The notes below the pieces were generated by a model. It was not told the origin of the DNA and searched no databases. It worked only from the letters and a program-made list of their open reading frames with translations. The position numbers and the translations under genes are program-made. A stretch of 64,000 bases of DNA from Veillonella sp. GTDB taxonomy: Bacteria; Bacillota; Negativicutes; Veillonellales; Veillonellaceae. Shown in pieces: positions 1-8,427 of this stretch (the stretch's first letter is position 1; every line of letters starts with the position of its first letter). Location of the stretch: assembly GCF_018364065.1 (NCBI RefSeq), contig NZ_JAGZMO010000006.1:38840-102839 (forward strand). The letters run 5' to 3'.

Positions 1-298
1 GTCCCAATTCCACAATTTCCAAACAGGTGGCCGGAAACTGGGCGGCGTTTTTATTGTAAATTTGCGGCACCAGATGAAGAAGTCCGCTTGTTTGCGCTTC
101 CTTCACCGTTTTACCGTCGATCAGAATGGTGCCCTCCGTAGGACTCAATAGACCGGATAAGAGTCGCAGACATGTAGTCTTACCAGCTCCATTAGGCCCT
201 ACAATAATGGTAAACTCCCCTTCCTTGATGGTGAGGGATATATTGCAGAGTATCTCATCCTGCTCATAATAAAATCGGACGTCTTTAACCTCTATCAT
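1..298 (-). CDS. ABC transporter ATP-binding protein, zinc/manganese type (partial)
   Basis: This is the N-terminal 99 residues of an ABC ATPase; the rest lies beyond the window start. It would energise a membrane permease from the cytoplasmic face. The Walker A motif GPNGAGKTT is visible near residue 38, and the Q-loop region reads LVPQIYNKNAAQFPAT. The segment after the Q-loop (QFPATCLEIVELG) resembles the FPATV-x-E-V-V-x-x-G signature of ZnuC/AdcC-type metal importers, so a zinc or manganese system is the best guess, by inference only. The ATG follows an AAAGGATGG ribosome-binding site. It reads in the same direction as the NlpC/P60 gene upstream, but a terminator separates them. Confidence 0.82.
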   Translation of the reverse strand, partial: MIEVKDVRFYYEQDEILCNISLTIKEGEFTIIVGPNGAGKTTCLRLLSGLLSPTEGTILIDGKTVKEAQTSGLLHLVPQIYNKNAAQFPATCLEIVELG

Positions 299-340
299 AG
301 GTAAACCATCCTTTCCTAAACTATACTTTTTAAACTTCAG

Positions 341-367
341 AAAAAGAGGAGGCCGCGCCTCCTCTTT
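341..367 (-). terminator. Intrinsic terminator of the NlpC/P60 gene
   Basis: A 10-11 bp GC-containing stem (AAAGAGGAGG at 343-352 pairs with 358-367) has a very short loop and is followed on the minus strand by TTTTTC. It lies 32 bases past the stop of the NlpC/P60 gene and in front of the ABC ATPase. Confidence 0.85.
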
Positions 368-398
368 GAATACACTCTGTATAATTACACTGCCTGAA

Positions 399-1379
399 TT
401 ACATAACTCGCTTAGCGCCAATGTAACGTTCGCCCCAATAGCCGCCGGCCATATCGGCAATCGCTACACCGCTGCTGGAAGTGGCACTGATAAATTTACC
501 TTCACCAATATAAATCCCCGAATGGGATACGCCCTTCTCATAGGTTTCAAAGAACACTAAATCGCCCGGTTGCAAATTCGTCTTCGACACCGTTTTACCT
601 ACTGTATACTGCTCGTCGGCAGAGCGCGGTAAAATAATGCCCTTCTTGGCAAATACGTAATGTACGTACCCGGAGCAGTCAAAGCCCTTCGGCGTATTGC
701 CGCCGAATACATACGGCACACCGCGATAATGTTCCGCTTCCGTAATAATATCACGTACAGACTTCGATACAGGACCGGTCTTAGTGAATACGAAATTTTC
801 ATCCAACGGATCCAATAAACTGTCGTTCTTGGACGGTTTATTGCTTTCCTTATCGGATGTTACCTTTTTATTATCGGACTTTTTATCGTTAGACTTTTTG
901 TCATTGGACTTCTTGTCAGATTTAGTTTTCTTTTTATCCGAATCAGATGCTTTCGTCGCATCTTTCTTGGACTTCGTATTGGACGTTACCGCTTTATCGG
1001 ATGTGACGCCGTCAGTCTTACTCTTCTGGCTGGCAGCCCATTCGGCGGCAATCTTGTCCTCAGACATTTTGCCTAAAGAACTGAGCTTGCTCGTGTCCAT
1101 GTCCTTCCCCATCAACGCTTTATAGGTAGCACTGTCCACTACACCATTTACAGGGAGCCCCTTATCCTTCTGGAATAAGCGTACAGCCCATTTCGTATTG
1201 GCATCATACTCGCCGTTAGGTCGAGCCTGATAGCCCGCAGCAATCAGTTTTTTCTGGATGGCCGGAATCTCTCCGCCCTTCGTCCCGTACTCATAACCGG
1301 CTGCGCCTACTACTGTGTATGTCCCTACACATAGCACCATAGCCACCATGATAGAGAGCTTCTTATATTGGTATCTCAT
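399..1379 (-). CDS. Secreted NlpC/P60 peptidoglycan endopeptidase with PG-binding domain
   Basis: Probable cell-wall hydrolase that cleaves peptide bonds in peptidoglycan stem peptides. The 326 residues start with a signal peptide or anchor (MAMVLCVGTYTVVGAAG). A PG_binding_1-like domain follows at about 30-92 (IPAIQKKLIAAGYQ, NTKWAVRLFQKDKGLPVNGVVD). Next is a highly charged Lys/Ser/Asp linker at about 110-190 with KSNDKKSNDKKS-like repeats. The C-terminal NlpC/P60 domain has the catalytic Cys in FDCSGYVHYVF and the His in VSHSGIYIG. It overlaps the upstream glycosyltransferase gene by four bases, so the two are probably translationally coupled and may both act on the envelope. The lysine-rich linker could help bind anionic wall polymers (inference). 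Confidence 0.9.
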   Translation of the reverse strand: MRYQYKKLSIMVAMVLCVGTYTVVGAAGYEYGTKGGEIPAIQKKLIAAGYQARPNGEYDANTKWAVRLFQKDKGLPVNGVVDSATYKALMGKDMDTSKLSSLGKMSEDKIAAEWAASQKSKTDGVTSDKAVTSNTKSKKDATKASDSDKKKTKSDKKSNDKKSNDKKSDNKKVTSDKESNKPSKNDSLLDPLDENFVFTKTGPVSKSVRDIITEAEHYRGVPYVFGGNTPKGFDCSGYVHYVFAKKGIILPRSADEQYTVGKTVSKTNLQPGDLVFFETYEKGVSHSGIYIGEGKFISATSSSGVAIADMAGGYWGERYIGAKRVM

Positions 1380-2314
1380 CGTGTTTCCTCATCGCAATTA
1401 ATGCTTTCACGTATCCAGTATAGTGGTCGATGTTTCACTTCCTCAAACACGCGACCTACATATTCACCAATGATACCGATGCAAACGAGTTGTACGCCAC
1501 CAAGGAAGAAAATGGAAACTCCCAAAGTTGCCCAGCCGCTTACGGCGCTATCTGTAAAGAAGTGAACAAACAAGATATGTAGAATCATTATAATACTTAA
1601 AATACCGGATAATAAGCCGATGTAAAATGCGGCGCGAAGCGGCACATTGGAAAAGGCCGCAATGCCGTCCAAGGCGAAGTGCAACATTTTGCGCACGCTG
1701 AACTTGGATGTGCCTGCAAATCGAGGCGGTGCCACGAAGTGAATCTCCGCCTGCTTATAACCGATATCGCCTACGATACCGCGTAGAAAACGCCCGTGCT
1801 CTCTGAACTTAAGTAAGGTGTCAAGAGCCTTGCGATTCATCAGACGGAAGTCTGATCCCCCTTCTACGATTGGTACATTGGCCATTTTATTCATTAATTT
1901 GTAATAATATTTTGAAGTGAACGCTTTCATCCAACTCGCATCTTCTGTAGAATCGCGAATGGTGCGCACCACATCATTGCCTTCTTCCCAAAGCTTTACA
2001 AGCTGTGGAATCAGTTCAGGCGGATGCTGCATATCACCGTCCATGGTGATTACGGCGTCGCCCTTTGCGTGATCAAGGCCACAGGTAAGTGCCAGTTGAT
2101 GTCCGAAGTTACGGGCTAACAGCAAAACCTTTACAGCCGAATCTTCTTCCGCAATATGTCCCAGCATAATAGCGGAGTTGTCGGATGAACCATCATCCAC
2201 GAAGATTATTTCCTGTTCGTAAGGCAGCGTATTAAGCACCTCTTTGACCGAACTATAAAACTTTTTTATATTAGCCTCTTCATTATAAACAGGCACAACT
2301 ATTGACAATAACAT
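1376..2314 (-). CDS. Family 2 glycosyltransferase, GtrB/DPM1-like, membrane anchored
   Basis: Transfers a sugar from a nucleotide donor, most likely onto a polyprenyl phosphate carrier at the inner face of the membrane. The 312 residues open with the GT-A fold signature VPVYNEEANIKKF, then IFVDDGSSDNS and the metal-binding DGDMQHPPELIPQL. Two hydrophobic helices lie in the last ~90 residues (AAFYIGLLSGILSIIMILH and GVSIFFLGGVQLVCIGIIGEY), the layout of GtrB and related polyprenyl-phosphate glycosyltransferases. The sugar cannot be read from sequence. It has its own strong promoter and overlaps the downstream NlpC/P60 gene by four bases. Confidence 0.88.
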   Translation of the reverse strand: MLLSIVVPVYNEEANIKKFYSSVKEVLNTLPYEQEIIFVDDGSSDNSAIMLGHIAEEDSAVKVLLLARNFGHQLALTCGLDHAKGDAVITMDGDMQHPPELIPQLVKLWEEGNDVVRTIRDSTEDASWMKAFTSKYYYKLMNKMANVPIVEGGSDFRLMNRKALDTLLKFREHGRFLRGIVGDIGYKQAEIHFVAPPRFAGTSKFSVRKMLHFALDGIAAFSNVPLRAAFYIGLLSGILSIIMILHILFVHFFTDSAVSGWATLGVSIFFLGGVQLVCIGIIGEYVGRVFEEVKHRPLYWIRESINCDEETR

Positions 2315-2387
2315 ACACTGCCTCCGTTAATCTATTGCGTTTTCATTTTACTATTTTTTCGTCACTTTGGCAAATCAATAGTATTAT

Positions 2388-2416
2388 ATTATATGTGATT
2401 CACTTATACTTTGCAA
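2388..2416 (-). promoter_or_regulatory. Promoter of the glycosyltransferase-NlpC/P60 operon
   Basis: On the minus strand TTGCAA (2411-2416) and TATAAT (2388-2393) are separated by exactly 17 bases, a near-consensus sigma-70 promoter. The spacer contains AAGTATAAGTG, a motif that recurs in other leaders of this window. Confidence 0.75.
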
Positions 2417-2485
2417 GGGGATGAACGGGACGAATATAGCTACCCCTTCCCCAATGTGGAAAAACCGGCTTATTTCTTTGTATAA

Positions 2486-2514
2486 TTGACGAGTTCTGTA
2501 TAACATTTTATACT
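2486..2514 (+). promoter_or_regulatory. Promoter of the 176-residue secreted protein
   Basis: TTGACG (2486-2491) and TATACT (2509-2514) are spaced by 17 bases, five of six matches in each box. It lies about 185 bases before the start codon at 2699. Confidence 0.7.
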
Positions 2515-2698
2515 AATTGTAAATGAATTATCCGCTGTAGAAGCAGTACTAATAAATTTATTTTGACAGCTGCCTATTAGGCCCTATACGAATTGTCGTT
2601 GCCATCTTATTCATGTCATATAAGAATACTCATAGGCACCTTATGAAAATAGGTACTGCAGTTTTAATAACAATCAACATCAGAAACGGAGTAATAAT

Positions 2699-3229
2699 AT
2701 GAAAAAAATATCTCGCCTAGGTTTCGCCTTTGTATTGGCCGCATCATTTGCAGCAACAACATTTACAGCACCTGTTGGTGCCGCCTCCAACGTTCCCGTT
2801 GAGGCCAAGTATACTGACACGCAATCCGGTCAAGTGTACGGCGAAAAAATGAACGACAACGATATGTCCGCTATGGGTATTTCGTTGGGAGCAAGCTTAC
2901 AAAATCTTACCAATGAATTGGGCAAACCGGATGATTATAATTTGAAAGCCGGTCGTTCCGGTATTTCTGTCACATATGACGGCGTCACTTTCTTCGGCAA
3001 TCCGGTAGATCGCATCGTCATTGTGGACAAAAGCCATGCTACCAATCGAGGCATCAAAGTAGGTGACAAATTGGACGCTGTGAGCGGCGCATACGGCCAG
3101 CCTGACCTTATTACCGACACGTACTGGTTCTATGGCCAGTTTAAAGCGGGCACCAATGAAAAGTACGGCATTCTCTTCTTCTACGAAGGAAATAAAGTTA
3201 CACGAATCCTTATTACCAGCGGCGTTTAA
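2699..3229 (+). CDS. Small secreted protein with two BLIP/SmpA-like repeats
   Basis: The 176 residues start with a clear signal peptide (MKKISRLGFAFVLAASFAAT, cleavage likely near VGAAS), so the product is exported to the periplasm or surface. Two related segments are visible: GISLGASLQNLTNELGKPDD at about 60-80 and GIKVGDKLDAVSGAYGQPD at about 119-137. Each is a G-x-x-x-G-x-x-L-x-x-x-x-x-x-x-G-x-P-D turn followed by aromatic beta strands. This spacing is reminiscent of the tandem fold of BLIP and SmpA/OmlA (BamE-like) proteins, but the match is by eye only and no function is assigned. It ends at a strong terminator and appears to be transcribed alone. Confidence 0.8.
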   Translation: MKKISRLGFAFVLAASFAATTFTAPVGAASNVPVEAKYTDTQSGQVYGEKMNDNDMSAMGISLGASLQNLTNELGKPDDYNLKAGRSGISVTYDGVTFFGNPVDRIVIVDKSHATNRGIKVGDKLDAVSGAYGQPDLITDTYWFYGQFKAGTNEKYGILFFYEGNKVTRILITSGV

Positions 3230-3316
3230 AGCCCGAAAAACGGTTTATTCCGCAAATCTAATTATATAAAAGGGCTAGGACAAAACGATTTGCCCTGTAA
3301 GCAACCTAAATAAAGA

Positions 3317-3373
3317 AGGCTATAACAAATTGCAAGTTTAAATACTGCAGTTCGTTATAGCCTCTTTTTTTTG
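3317..3373 (+). terminator. Intrinsic terminator after the secreted protein
   Basis: AGGCTATAAC (3317-3326) pairs with GTTATAGCCT (3354-3363), followed by an eight-T run. The left arm continues into AAATTGCA, which resembles the arm of the terminator at 19630. Confidence 0.85.
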
Positions 3374-3408
3374 TAAGTATACGTGTACTACGCAGTAACC
3401 GCAGCCCC

Positions 3409-3424
3409 ATACGTTTAAACGTAT
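3409..3424. repeat. Perfect 16-bp palindrome
   Basis: ATACGTTTAAACGTAT is a perfect palindrome in the gap between the convergent secreted-protein and hydrogenase-accessory genes. It has no T-run and no role I can assign; it could be a binding site for a dimeric protein. Confidence 0.6.
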
Positions 3425-3454
3425 AGTTCTACTACACTGTATACGTCAGATCAA

Positions 3455-3832
3455 TTACACATCCGCCGCATCGATCCAGGTCTGCAGTTCCTTTTCCGCT
3501 TCTATAATGTCTTCGTCAAAGGCACCACACAAGCTAGGATAGCGACCCACTTCGATGGTATATACAATCGCTTCATCGCGAGGATTGCGGAATGTACCGA
3601 GCCAGATACCGGAGAACTGTGTTTCATACCACTCTACCGGCTGATCAGTCTCTGTAAAATTAATCGTAATGGTACCACGTCCCAACGTTTCCATCACTTC
3701 CACCTGTTCCTCCATAGTGAGGCCGGTTTTTTCAATGTAAATCGTGTGAGTCTCTCCGGTTTCGCGAAGATTCTTTAACGCAGTCTGCAATTCCCATAAA
3801 ATGGCCTTTATATTGCCATAATGTTCAATCAT
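3455..3832 (-). CDS. HyaF/HupH-like hydrogenase maturation protein
   Basis: A 125-residue protein at the distal end of the [NiFe] hydrogenase operon. The segment ETLGRGTITINFTET followed by ETQFSGIWLGTFRN matches the pattern of the HupH/HyaF C-terminal conserved region (L-G-x-G-x-x-x followed by x-x-x-G-[IV]-W-x-x). Proteins of that family assist maturation of the hydrogenase small subunit or its iron-sulfur clusters; the exact step is not settled. It overlaps the hyaD-like gene by four bases (ATGA), which supports co-translation. It is much shorter than full-length HyaF (about 285 residues) and corresponds to one domain only. Assignment rests on that pattern plus context. Confidence 0.65.
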   Translation of the reverse strand: MIEHYGNIKAILWELQTALKNLRETGETHTIYIEKTGLTMEEQVEVMETLGRGTITINFTETDQPVEWYETQFSGIWLGTFRNPRDEAIVYTIEVGRYPSLCGAFDEDIIEAEKELQTWIDAADV

Positions 3833-4317
3833 CGTTTCTGTACCTCAATTCCCCACGCTTCCAATTGTTTGATCACGCGGGCTTTCACATCCGGCAATAC
3901 GGCGCGAACCGTGTCCGAAACTTCTAATCCCAGCTCCAGACTTTCCGGTTCCACACCTATGACCACCGCATCTTCCAGCGGATCTTCCTGTAATGCTCTA
4001 ATTCGTAAAATATCCTGCATCCCCACTTCATGAACAGAAATGTGATCCGTAAAATAGGACTCCATTTCCTCATGAGGGAATTCGTAGACAGTGCCCGGTG
4101 CATCGCCGCCGTTGATGGCGTCAACCAATAACAGCTTTGTCATGCCGCGCATGTATGTGAGCAGCTCCATACCCATGGTGCCGCCGTCAATGATATTTAC
4201 AGGCGGTGTAAACTCGTACTCCGCGTCCAACTCATTGACCACATGAACGCCCAGCCCTTCATCGGTGAGCAGAATATTTCCCACACCCAACACGGTGATA
4301 TTACTTTCGTTTACCAT
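3829..4317 (-). CDS. hyaD: [NiFe] hydrogenase maturation endopeptidase
   Basis: Cleaves the C-terminal tail of the hydrogenase large subunit once nickel is inserted. With the start at MVNESNITVLGVGN the protein is 162 residues, normal for the HyaD/HybD family. A longer reading frame upstream would run through the cytochrome gene and is rejected. The nickel-sensing residues correspond to Glu20 (GNILLTDEGLG), Asp66 (LLLVDAINGGDAPG) and His96 (DHISVHEVGMQD), matching HybD Glu16, Asp62 and His93. It overlaps the end of the cytochrome b gene by 17 bases and the HyaF-like gene by four. Its presumed substrate, the 19-residue tail of the large subunit, is encoded two genes upstream. Confidence 0.92.
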   Translation of the reverse strand: MVNESNITVLGVGNILLTDEGLGVHVVNELDAEYEFTPPVNIIDGGTMGMELLTYMRGMTKLLLVDAINGGDAPGTVYEFPHEEMESYFTDHISVHEVGMQDILRIRALQEDPLEDAVVIGVEPESLELGLEVSDTVRAVLPDVKARVIKQLEAWGIEVQKR

Positions 4318-5014
4318 ACAAATCCTCAATATCTTCAGGATCATGAGGATAGAACTCCATGCCTGAAACCATGCTGGACACTTCGCCGGACTCTTCCATA
4401 ACATCTTCGCGGAATGCAAGGTAAACGTGCATAACCGTGAACAGCAGGAAGCACCAGGCAATATAATGATGAATAATATGCGTATCGTATTCGCTAAACA
4501 GTAAATTAATCGGGTTGAAAATCTTCGCCACGAAGCTGTCCGGTCTAATCTGTGAGAACATGGCCAAACCGGTGCAGATTTCCAAGAACATCAAGATGTA
4601 CACGATTAAATAACTTGTGCGAGCCAAGGAGTTTCGCAATACACGATGCTCTTCCTGACGAGGAAGCATCAGATAATGCAGGAACGTCTGTTTAATCCCC
4701 ACCCAGTAAAGGCGGCTTCTAAACTTAGGCAACAAGCGATCTCCGCGATAGCGGATAGCGCCATAAATACGGAATACGAACGCGAAAATAAGCACGAATG
4801 CAAAGGTAAAATGAACACGGCGAATTGTTTCCATGGAAAACCAGCTGGTAATCGCTTCCGCCGGCTCACGACCTACAAACATACTGAATCCGGGATCTCC
4901 GATGTAGAGGCCGGTCCAGAATAAAAATGTAACACAAAGCACCATGGTCCAGTGAAATATGCGGAGCCACAGGCTGAACACGCGATACGGTTTCTTATCC
5001 GGCTGTTGCAGCAT
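4301..5014 (-). CDS. hyaC: Hydrogenase b-type cytochrome subunit
   Basis: Membrane cytochrome b that anchors the hydrogenase dimer and passes its electrons to the quinone pool. The 237 residues show four hydrophobic segments, beginning with FHWTMVLCVTFLFWTGLYIG. Candidate heme-ligand histidines are in LRIFHWTM, RRVHFTF, and HIIHHYIAWCFLLFTVMHVYL. The C-terminus is short, charged and cytoplasmic. It follows hyaB by 14 bases and overlaps hyaD, the usual order small subunit-large subunit-cytochrome-protease. Confidence 0.92.
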   Translation of the reverse strand: MLQQPDKKPYRVFSLWLRIFHWTMVLCVTFLFWTGLYIGDPGFSMFVGREPAEAITSWFSMETIRRVHFTFAFVLIFAFVFRIYGAIRYRGDRLLPKFRSRLYWVGIKQTFLHYLMLPRQEEHRVLRNSLARTSYLIVYILMFLEICTGLAMFSQIRPDSFVAKIFNPINLLFSEYDTHIIHHYIAWCFLLFTVMHVYLAFREDVMEESGEVSSMVSGMEFYPHDPEDIEDLYGKRK

Positions 5015-5028
5015 ATAAATCCCCCCTA

Positions 5029-6930
5029 TTATTTACACATAGCATCGGTATTAACAGAGACGATTTTTTCGCCTTTTTTGTTATATAAGTGTGTTGCACA
5101 GGCCAGACAAGGGTCGAAGGAATGGATGCCTTTCAAGATTTCAAGTGGTTTATCAGGAATCTTTACTCGTGTATCCATCATGTTGGATTCGTACGCACCA
5201 TGTTCGTTGGCCACAGTTTTCGGACACGCATTCCAAGTTGTCGGAACGATACACTGATAGTTGTCGATTTTGCCGTCTTTGATTACGCACCAGTGACCAA
5301 GACCGCCGCGAGGCGCATCCAATAAGCCAACACCTTTCGCTTCTTTTGGCCAAGTGTTAGGATCAAAGTTTGTCATATTGGCAACGCTGGTGTCGCCGCC
5401 TTTAATGTTGGCAATCAATTTGTTGTAGAAGTATTGGCTCAAGTTAACGGCAATCTGCGCATCCAATGCACGACAAGCCGTACGGCCTACGGTACTGCAC
5501 ATCCAAACATGAGCAGGTACGCCCAATACGGAGGATACAGTGTCAATCTGTTTAACCATCATCTGTTCCGCCCAGGTTGGGTTGGAAATGATGCCCTGTT
5601 TTACCTTCGTATACACTACGATATACTTGGCCAAAGGACCAACTTCGCAAGCGCCGCCCTTGTATGTAGGCGATTTAATCCAGGAATATTTCTTGGTTTC
5701 ATCAAGGAATTCCCAATGTTCTTTAGTCCCTGTTTTAGGGCCTGTATAGTTAGGTTCAGTAACACCTTCACTTGGATGAAGTGTCTTTTTACCGCTAGGA
5801 TAGTTGAACCAGGAGTGTTCTACTTCTTCAGACAAGAAGTCAGGGTTCATAAGGTCTTCCCCTTCCAGTGGAAGGAATTTTGCCTTATCTACGCCGAGAG
5901 CGAAGTCTTCAACAACGCCGTTGGCACGAACCATGGATTTCTTGAAATAGTCGCCGTCCTTAACGCCGGTGTATGGTTCATCAGGATAACCGCCGTAAGC
6001 GAGTACGCGTTTCTTGGATAAACCGCCGCCGTCAACCATGCCGGCTTTTACGTAAATCTGACCTACCGCCAATACGTCAGGCAGGTAGAAGTAGTTTACC
6101 AAGTCTTTTGCAAGTGCAAGAGATTCATCAACCACAGCCAAACGAGCCGCATTGACAGGGGCGTTCATGTCGTCCATGGAAATGGCGCATGGCATGCCGC
6201 CTACGATGTAGTGTGGATGCGGGTTCTTACCGCCGAACACAACATGAGGTGTAACCATGTCACGTTGTTTGTCCAAAATGTTAAGGTAATGTGCTACGGC
6301 CATCAAATGTACTTCAGGAGGAAGTAACTGATAGTCCGGATGATCCCACCATTGAGCGGCGAAAATACCTAACTGGCCGCTATCAACGATTTTCTTAACT
6401 TTCGCCTGGATTGCCGCATAGTATGTAGCATTTCCTTTAGGGAATTCTTTTGGATAAGCGGACAAGGTGGACTCGGTTTCAGCCGGTTGCAATCCACTAA
6501 TGTTATATGTCTTTAAAATTGTTTCCTGAATGGCCGCTGTTTTAGCAGGGTCCGCTTTCAAAGCTTCTACCGGACTTACCCAGTCGAGGGCATGTAAATG
6601 ATAGAAGTGAACAATATGGTCATGTGCATCTAAGCAGCTGTGCATAATGTTACGGATATAGTTGGCATTCTTAGGAATCTGGATGCCCAATGCGTCTTCT
6701 ACGCAACGCAAGGAAGCCAACGCATGAGTGGATGTACAAACACCGCAAATACGCTGTACGAAGGCCCATACATCGCGAGGGTCGCGATTCTTCGCAACCA
6801 ATTCAATGCCGCGCCACGCTGTCCCGCTGGACAGGGCGTCTTCAACTTTTCCCGTTGCTTCATCAACATTTACTTCTACACGTAAATGTCCTTCAATACG
6901 GGTAACGGGATCTACTACCACACGCTTCAT
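5029..6930 (-). CDS. hyaB: [NiFe] hydrogenase large (catalytic) subunit
   Basis: Carries the NiFe(CN)2CO active site that oxidises hydrogen in the periplasm. The 633 residues contain both metal-binding motifs: RICGVCTSTH near the N-terminus (Cys62, Cys65) and DPCLACATH near the C-terminus (Cys608, Cys611, His614). Nineteen residues follow His614 (LYNKKGEKI...), the tail expected to be removed by the HyaD protease. The motifs are those of group 1 uptake hydrogenases; the length is slightly above the usual ~600. Its start codon shares one base with the stop of hyaA (TAATG). It has no signal peptide of its own, so it is presumably exported together with the Tat-tagged small subunit. Confidence 0.96.
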   Translation of the reverse strand: MKRVVVDPVTRIEGHLRVEVNVDEATGKVEDALSSGTAWRGIELVAKNRDPRDVWAFVQRICGVCTSTHALASLRCVEDALGIQIPKNANYIRNIMHSCLDAHDHIVHFYHLHALDWVSPVEALKADPAKTAAIQETILKTYNISGLQPAETESTLSAYPKEFPKGNATYYAAIQAKVKKIVDSGQLGIFAAQWWDHPDYQLLPPEVHLMAVAHYLNILDKQRDMVTPHVVFGGKNPHPHYIVGGMPCAISMDDMNAPVNAARLAVVDESLALAKDLVNYFYLPDVLAVGQIYVKAGMVDGGGLSKKRVLAYGGYPDEPYTGVKDGDYFKKSMVRANGVVEDFALGVDKAKFLPLEGEDLMNPDFLSEEVEHSWFNYPSGKKTLHPSEGVTEPNYTGPKTGTKEHWEFLDETKKYSWIKSPTYKGGACEVGPLAKYIVVYTKVKQGIISNPTWAEQMMVKQIDTVSSVLGVPAHVWMCSTVGRTACRALDAQIAVNLSQYFYNKLIANIKGGDTSVANMTNFDPNTWPKEAKGVGLLDAPRGGLGHWCVIKDGKIDNYQCIVPTTWNACPKTVANEHGAYESNMMDTRVKIPDKPLEILKGIHSFDPCLACATHLYNKKGEKIVSVNTDAMCK

Positions 6931-8165
6931 TAATGGTTACCTCCTTCGTTCTTAGACGAATCCGTTGCAGCTCCGTCAGCGGCTTTTGCCTGAGCAGCCT
7001 GTGTCTGCGCCGCTTTCTTAGCTTCTTCTTCAGCTTTTAATTTCTTTTCCAGCTGAATCGTATCATATTTATGTTTTGCCAATGTAACACCGCCATGAGC
7101 AACAACGGCACCGAAGGCTGTTAAGCCTGCAATAGTACCTACTGTATCGGCGTCAGTAATCGTATTGGCCACATGTACCTGAGGCAGACGTTGATAGAAG
7201 TGGTCGTTGTCCCAGAACCCTTTTTCACTACAGCCGATACAACCGTGACCGGACTGAATTGGATAGGACAAACCGTTCCACCAGCGCAAATTACCGCAGG
7301 AGTTATACGTAACCGGACCGCGGCAACCTACTTTGTATAAGCACCAGCCGGCTTTAGAACCTGCATCATCAAATTTTTCTACAAATAGGCCGGAGTCAAA
7401 GAATGGACGACGATAGCATGTGTCGTGAATTCGATTACCGTAGAACTGTTTTGGACGGCCTTCAACATCGAGAGGAGGAATTTCACCGAATAAAGCATAA
7501 TGCATAATAACACCGGTCATGACTTCCGGAATTGGAGGACAGCCGGGAACCTTAATAATTTTCTTGCCGGAAACGACGGACGATACGGATACCGTATTTG
7601 TCGGATTCGGTTTAGCGGCCTGTACACCGCCCCAAGCGGCACAGGAACCGTATTCAATAATAAATGCGGCGCCTTCTGCACATTCTTTAAGCACGTCTAC
7701 GAACGGACGGCCTCCGACCATACAGAAAGTACCATTGTCGTTTAATGGTACGCCACCTTCTACGGCCAACACGTATTGACCCTTTTTGTCCTGCATGATC
7801 TTGTGAAGATGCGCTTCAAAAGGAGCCCCTGCGGCAGCTGAGAGTGTGTCATCATATTCAAGGGAAATCATATTGAGCACAACGTCCGAGGCAAATGGTG
7901 ATGTGGAGCGGATAAACGACTCATCACAGCCTGTACATTCATGCCCATGAAGCCAAATTACAGTTGGTAATTCTTTTGTGTCAGCGGCCTTGACTACTTT
8001 GTTTAAAAACGTTGGAGGCATGCCTAATACGGCAGTTAATGCCACACAAGTTTTCACAAAAGTACGGCGGCTTAGTTTGCGGTCTTGGAATAGTTTCCAT
8101 AGACTATTTGTCGTCTCTTTCACAGGTAGACCCCTTTCATAAGCAATAACTTTACTCTTCCTCAT
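6930..8165 (-). CDS. hyaA: [NiFe] hydrogenase small subunit, Tat-exported
   Basis: Electron-transfer subunit with three iron-sulfur clusters. The 411 residues begin with a Tat signal (SRRTFVK, Arg33-Arg34, then a hydrophobic stretch) that directs the folded dimer across the membrane. Cluster ligands are visible in HECTGCDESF, EYGSCAAWGG, VPGCPPIPE, HDTCYRRPFF, GWCLYKVGCRGP, YNSCGNLRWW and GHGCIGCSEKGFWD. A C-terminal hydrophobic helix (TIAGLTAFGAVVAHGG) anchors it beside the cytochrome b. It ends in an unusual Ala/Lys/Glu-rich tail (EEEAKKAAQTQAAQAKAADG) with no obvious counterpart in classical HyaA. First gene of the five-gene operon. Confidence 0.95.
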   Translation of the reverse strand: MRKSKVIAYERGLPVKETTNSLWKLFQDRKLSRRTFVKTCVALTAVLGMPPTFLNKVVKAADTKELPTVIWLHGHECTGCDESFIRSTSPFASDVVLNMISLEYDDTLSAAAGAPFEAHLHKIMQDKKGQYVLAVEGGVPLNDNGTFCMVGGRPFVDVLKECAEGAAFIIEYGSCAAWGGVQAAKPNPTNTVSVSSVVSGKKIIKVPGCPPIPEVMTGVIMHYALFGEIPPLDVEGRPKQFYGNRIHDTCYRRPFFDSGLFVEKFDDAGSKAGWCLYKVGCRGPVTYNSCGNLRWWNGLSYPIQSGHGCIGCSEKGFWDNDHFYQRLPQVHVANTITDADTVGTIAGLTAFGAVVAHGGVTLAKHKYDTIQLEKKLKAEEEAKKAAQTQAAQAKAADGAATDSSKNEGGNH

Positions 8166-8202
8166 ACTCTACATTTGTATTCTCATGTTCTACATTGTAT
8201 TG

Positions 8203-8213
8203 ATTATATTATA
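8203..8213 (-). promoter_or_regulatory. Probable -10 region of the hydrogenase operon
   Basis: Two overlapping TATAAT boxes (8208-8213 and 8203-8208) lie 40-50 bases before the hyaA start. The hexamer 17 bases upstream of the first (AGAACA) is a poor -35 box, which could mean that an activator is needed; no clear FNR site was found. Confidence 0.4.
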
Positions 8214-8301
8214 ACAGATATTGCTTGATTTGTTCTATAGAATTTAGGTATACATTCCATAGTTTTTGACTAAAAGTTCACTATGACAGTTATATTTTAT
8301 T

Positions 8302-8335
8302 GTAAGCCAAGTCCACTTGCGCAGACTTGGCTTAC
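8302..8335. repeat. Perfect 12-bp stem hairpin between trxA and hyaA
   Basis: GTAAGCCAAGTC (8302-8313) pairs perfectly with 8324-8335 around a 10-base loop. It lies downstream of trxA but has no T-run on either strand, so it is a doubtful terminator; an operator for the hydrogenase operon is an alternative. Confidence 0.6.
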
Positions 8336-8427
8336 CTGTTACAACATATTCAATTATGACTTACTACTTATGTATTGTACTCATATGCTGTACTTGTATG
8401 TGTACTTATACTTGCATATTTGCTTGC

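Larger units (their letters stand above)
2315..2698. other. Divergent intergenic region with two promoters
   Basis: This 384-base stretch separates two divergent genes. It holds a good promoter for the glycosyltransferase (minus) and one for the secreted protein (plus), both listed separately. A second, weaker plus-strand candidate is TTGACA at 2563-2568 with TATACG at 2585-2590. The plus-strand transcript would have a leader of roughly 180 bases in which I see no convincing structure. Confidence 0.6.

Noticed and set aside
4318..4461. N-terminal extension of the hyaD gene
   Set aside because: The extra 48 residues lie in another frame of hyaC and resemble no protease; the start at 4317 gives the normal family length.
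8166..8300. FNR site for anaerobic control of the hydrogenase operon
   Set aside because: No TTGAT-N4-ATCAA pattern with both halves is present; one half-site alone is not enough.
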